Positions 37,013-39,138 of a stretch of 39,138 nt of DNA are shown here, in pieces. A model generated the notes under the pieces. It ran no database searches, was not told where the DNA came from, and saw only the letters and a program-made list of their open reading frames with translations. A program made the translations under genes and the position numbers. The DNA is from Vicinamibacterales bacterium (GTDB lineage: Bacteria > Acidobacteriota > Vicinamibacteria > Vicinamibacterales > Fen-181), in the NCBI GenBank assembly GCA_036504215.1, contig DASXVO010000076.1, positions 99,079 to 138,216 on the forward strand. The letters run 5' to 3'. Each line of letters begins with the position of its first letter. The first letter of the stretch is position 1.

Positions 37013-37318
37013 ATGCACTACCTGTTGTTCTATGACGCCGCCCCGGGGTACGTGGAACGGCGAGCCGAGTTCCGCTCTGCGCATCTGGCGCTGGCCTGGC
37101 AGGCGCACGCCCGCAGGGAACTGGTCCTCGGTGGGGCGCTCTCGGATCCGATCGACGGAGCCGTACTCCTCTTTCAAGGCGACTCGCCGGCCGTGGCCGA
37201 GCGCTTCGCGGCTGCGGACCCCTACGTGCGAAACGGCCTCGTCTCGAGCTGGCGCGTCCGCGCATGGACGACGGTCGTGGGGGACGACGCGGCGACGCCG
37301 ATCCGGCCGCCCTCGTAG
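37013..37318 (+). CDS. YciI-like family protein
   Basis: A 101-residue dimeric alpha-beta barrel protein of the YciI type. The start MHYLLFYDAAPGYVERRAEFRSAHLA carries the usual His (RSAHLALA), and GGALSDPIDGAVLLFQGDSP with the following DPYVRNGLV are family blocks. GAGAGGA precedes the ATG. Members have mostly unproven roles; some act as small lyases or dehydratases, or have peroxidase-like activity. It lies 34 bp after the hydrolase-domain gene and 62 bp before the next hydrolase, consistent with one transcription unit. Confidence 0.88.
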   Translation: MHYLLFYDAAPGYVERRAEFRSAHLALAWQAHARRELVLGGALSDPIDGAVLLFQGDSPAVAERFAAADPYVRNGLVSSWRVRAWTTVVGDDAATPIRPPS

Positions 37319-37380
37319 GCGACGTGGCCGACCGGCGATCTTGACGACAGGCGTGAGCGTGTTCATCCAGGAGAACGACG

Positions 37381-38211
37381 ATGGTGGCAGCGCAGGGCGC
37401 CGACCTGTTCTACTCCACGCGCGGCATTGGTCCCGCGTGCCTGGTCCTGACCAGCATTGGCACGAAGCCCTACGAGCGTCTCACGCCCTCGCAACTGAGC
37501 GACAGATTCACGCTCGTCTACGTTGACCTGCGCGGCGCCGGGCGGTCGACGGGCGAGCCCGCGGACCTCACCTTCGACGTGCTCGCCGCCGACCTGGAAG
37601 CGGTCCGTGCGGATCTCGGGGTCGAGCGCGTCGCCGTTCTGGGGCACTCGATCCTCGGCGCGCTCGCGATCGAGTACGGCCGACGGTGCCCATCCACCGT
37701 CTCGCATGTGATTGCCGTGGGCACGCCGCCTCGGGGCGACATGGCCTGGCTCTCGTCCCATGCGGCGTCGTTCTTCGAGCGGGATGCCTCCGACGATCGA
37801 AAGCGGCTGTATCGAGCGAACCTGGCCGCGCTGCCTCCGGATGCCACCATGGGTCAGGTGATGGCTGCCCAGACACCGATGCGCTTCTTCGACCCGAGCG
37901 TCGATGCTGCGACGTTGTTCGAGGGAGCGGAGGTCAAGCGGCCGTTCTTCGCGCACCTCCTCGGACCGCTCACGGCCACGTGGGATGTGACGGTCGACCC
38001 GGGTTCGTTGCAGGTGCCGGTCTTCATCGCTCACGGGCGGTACGATTACACCGTTCCGCACGCGCTGTGGGACGAGGTTGTACCCACGCTTCCACACGCC
38101 GTGCTGCAGGTCTTCGAGCGCAGCGGTCATCAACCGTTCTTCGAAGAGCCCGATCGATTCGTGGAGGGCCTGACGAGCTGGATGGCGAGTCAGGGGTCGT
38201 TGACTCGCTAG
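37381..38211 (+). CDS. Alpha/beta hydrolase
   Basis: A 276-residue single-domain cytoplasmic alpha/beta hydrolase. The oxyanion and strand region VYVDLRGAGRSTGEP is followed by the nucleophile S90 in LGHSILG. The acid is D222 in AHGRYDYTVP and the base H250 in SGHQPFFE. The pattern is that of proline iminopeptidase/haloalkane dehalogenase-like hydrolases. The N-terminal HG(G) loop of proline iminopeptidases is not obvious (LTSIGTKPY instead), so the substrate stays open. AGGAG sits 7 bases before ATG37381. It precedes the ICMT-like gene by 19 bp. Confidence 0.9.
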   Translation: MVAAQGADLFYSTRGIGPACLVLTSIGTKPYERLTPSQLSDRFTLVYVDLRGAGRSTGEPADLTFDVLAADLEAVRADLGVERVAVLGHSILGALAIEYGRRCPSTVSHVIAVGTPPRGDMAWLSSHAASFFERDASDDRKRLYRANLAALPPDATMGQVMAAQTPMRFFDPSVDAATLFEGAEVKRPFFAHLLGPLTATWDVTVDPGSLQVPVFIAHGRYDYTVPHALWDEVVPTLPHAVLQVFERSGHQPFFEEPDRFVEGLTSWMASQGSLTR

Positions 38212-38230
38212 GCCGGCGGCGGCGCATCCC

Positions 38231-38797
38231 ATGTTCAACACCGTCCTCTGGCTCGTCGTTGCCGCCTTCCCAACCTCGGAGATCGTGCTGGCGTTGTTCA
38301 AACGCTCTGATTCACGGTCCGCGCAGCCCGAGGATCGCGGCTCGATGCGGCTGCTGTGGCTCGCGATCACGCTCGGTGTCGCCGCGGCGATCGCCGTTGC
38401 GCCGATGCGCGCCTTCAGGCTTCCGTTCCCCGGCGACATCGTTCGTGCGCTTGGGGTCGCCGTTCTCGCCGGGGGACTCGTTCTGCGCTGGGTTTCGATC
38501 GTCACGCTGGGCCGGCTGTTCACCGTCGACGTCGCCATTCAGCAGAACCACAGCCTGGTCGAACGAGGTCCCTACCGCTTCGTCCGCCACCCCTCCTACT
38601 CTGGCCTCCTCGTGGCGTTTCTGGGCCTGGGCTTGTTCTACGTCAACTGGCTCAGCCTGCTCGTACTGATGGTGCCCGTGACGCTGGCCGTCATCAATCG
38701 CATTGCCAGGGAGGAACAAGCGCTGGTCGCCGCTCTCGGCCCGGCGTATTCCGCCTACTGTTCCCGCACCAAGCGATTGTTTCCAAGCCTGTTCTAG
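38231..38797 (+). CDS. Isoprenylcysteine carboxyl methyltransferase-like (ICMT/PEMT) membrane protein
   Basis: A 188-residue polytopic membrane protein with about five helices. The C-terminal signature GPYRFVRHPSYSGLLV and the later REEQALVAALGPAYSAYCSRTKR are the SAM-binding hallmarks of the ICMT/phospholipid methyltransferase family. Bacterial members methylate small molecules or lipids; no prenylated protein substrate is expected. It starts 19 bp after the hydrolase stop, with only a weak ribosome binding site (GGCGG), so translation may depend on coupling. It is the last gene of the plus-strand run starting at 33152. Confidence 0.9.
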   Translation: MFNTVLWLVVAAFPTSEIVLALFKRSDSRSAQPEDRGSMRLLWLAITLGVAAAIAVAPMRAFRLPFPGDIVRALGVAVLAGGLVLRWVSIVTLGRLFTVDVAIQQNHSLVERGPYRFVRHPSYSGLLVAFLGLGLFYVNWLSLLVLMVPVTLAVINRIAREEQALVAALGPAYSAYCSRTKRLFPSLF

Positions 38798-38957
38798 CAG
38801 CGAGACGGAACACGCGTCGGATTGACGGTCACCGGCTGGAACTCGTCGGAGGGTGTACACTCGACCGTCACGTCGAGGCGCGTCTCGAGGATCAGCGGGC
38901 AGAGACTTCGACACCTGCGGACACCTCATCATGATCTATCGGACCTAGCGGAGCCCA

Positions 38958-39138
38958 ATGACGACCCGGTCGAAGAAGCCGCCCGCCGGCAACGTCGACG
39001 GACCTCCCACCAAGGCGGCCCTCACCGCCATGCTCGGGAGCGCACGTCAGGCATTCGATGCGCTCGCCACCCGCACGGCCGGCGTCACGGCCGAGTGGAA
39101 GCGATACTCGAAGACGACGCCCTGGGTGCTCAAGCTGA
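38958..39138 (+). CDS. DUF3788-like protein, cut by the window end
   Basis: Sixty codons are visible from ATG38958. The segment PTKAALTAMLGSARQAFDAL and the block AEWKRYSKTTPWVLKL match the N-terminal half of DUF3788 proteins, which typically have about 140 residues and an EWK(F/W)Y...GW motif. Function is unknown. No strong ribosome binding site precedes the ATG (GCGGAGCC, 3-8 bases away, is the best). The remainder lies beyond the window. Confidence 0.65.
   Translation, partial: MTTRSKKPPAGNVDGPPTKAALTAMLGSARQAFDALATRTAGVTAEWKRYSKTTPWVLKL

Overview
The window is GC-rich, densely coding DNA from a Gram-negative-type bacterium. It most resembles an Acidobacteriota genome, probably of the Vicinamibacteria type. 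That inference rests on family content: an orphan duplicated MacB/FtsX-like permease (ADOP type), two large Reg_prop beta-propeller sensors, a winged-helix/TPR regulator, a remnant of a VWFA-related protein with the C-terminal part common in Acidobacteria, S9 and YwrD-like gamma-glutamyl peptidases, and many secreted or lipid-anchored enzymes. No ribosomal RNA or housekeeping marker is present, so the taxonomic call is an inference.

Layout. Positions 52-128 hold tRNA-Asp(GTC), whose CCA end runs into two 57-bp tandem repeats. Two toxin-antitoxin pairs follow: mazEF (489-1078) and vapBC (1573-2159). Positions 2338-7749 form a minus-strand carbohydrate unit, a GH3 beta-glucosidase followed by a very large protein with two pectate-lyase-like domains and a propeller. 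Then come a trypsin-like lipoprotein (7987-8814), a minus-strand D-threonine-aldolase-type PLP enzyme (8873-10006), an ADOP permease (10414-12885), a minus-strand pair of a KirBac-type K+ channel and an extended SDR (13295-15238), an S9 prolyl-oligopeptidase-family peptidase (15540-17585), a broken PD40 propeller gene (17592-18292) and an LCM-type methyltransferase (18743-19675).

Positions 19703-29470 are a signalling block. It holds a membrane Reg_prop/Y_Y_Y receptor that ends in a small CxxC...CxxC domain instead of a kinase, a winged-helix TPR regulator with a direct-repeat operator in front of it, and a minus-strand Reg_prop hybrid histidine kinase with two receiver domains, followed after 10 bp by a divergent NodB-type polysaccharide deacetylase.

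Positions 29690-32260 contain an intact MFS transporter surrounded by wrecked genes: a VWFA-related remnant, a macro-domain gene with an internal deletion and a G-run frameshift, a methyltransferase with an internal deletion, and a small unknown gene spread over two frames. A hypothetical ORF (to 33107) follows. Positions 33152-38797 are a plus-strand run: gamma-glutamyltransferase-like enzyme, large alpha/beta-hydrolase-domain protein, YciI-like protein, small alpha/beta hydrolase and ICMT-like membrane methyltransferase. The right edge cuts a DUF3788-like gene.

How it fits together. The GH3 and pectate-lyase-like enzymes, the deacetylase and the Reg_prop sensors are consistent with polysaccharide sensing and breakdown. 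The S9, GGT-like and trypsin-like enzymes suggest peptide scavenging. The most unusual items are the kinase-less Reg_prop receptor, the regulator's 10-bp-phased operator, the deacetylase lacking a canonical metal ligand, and the clustered gene decay at 31.4-32.3 kb.
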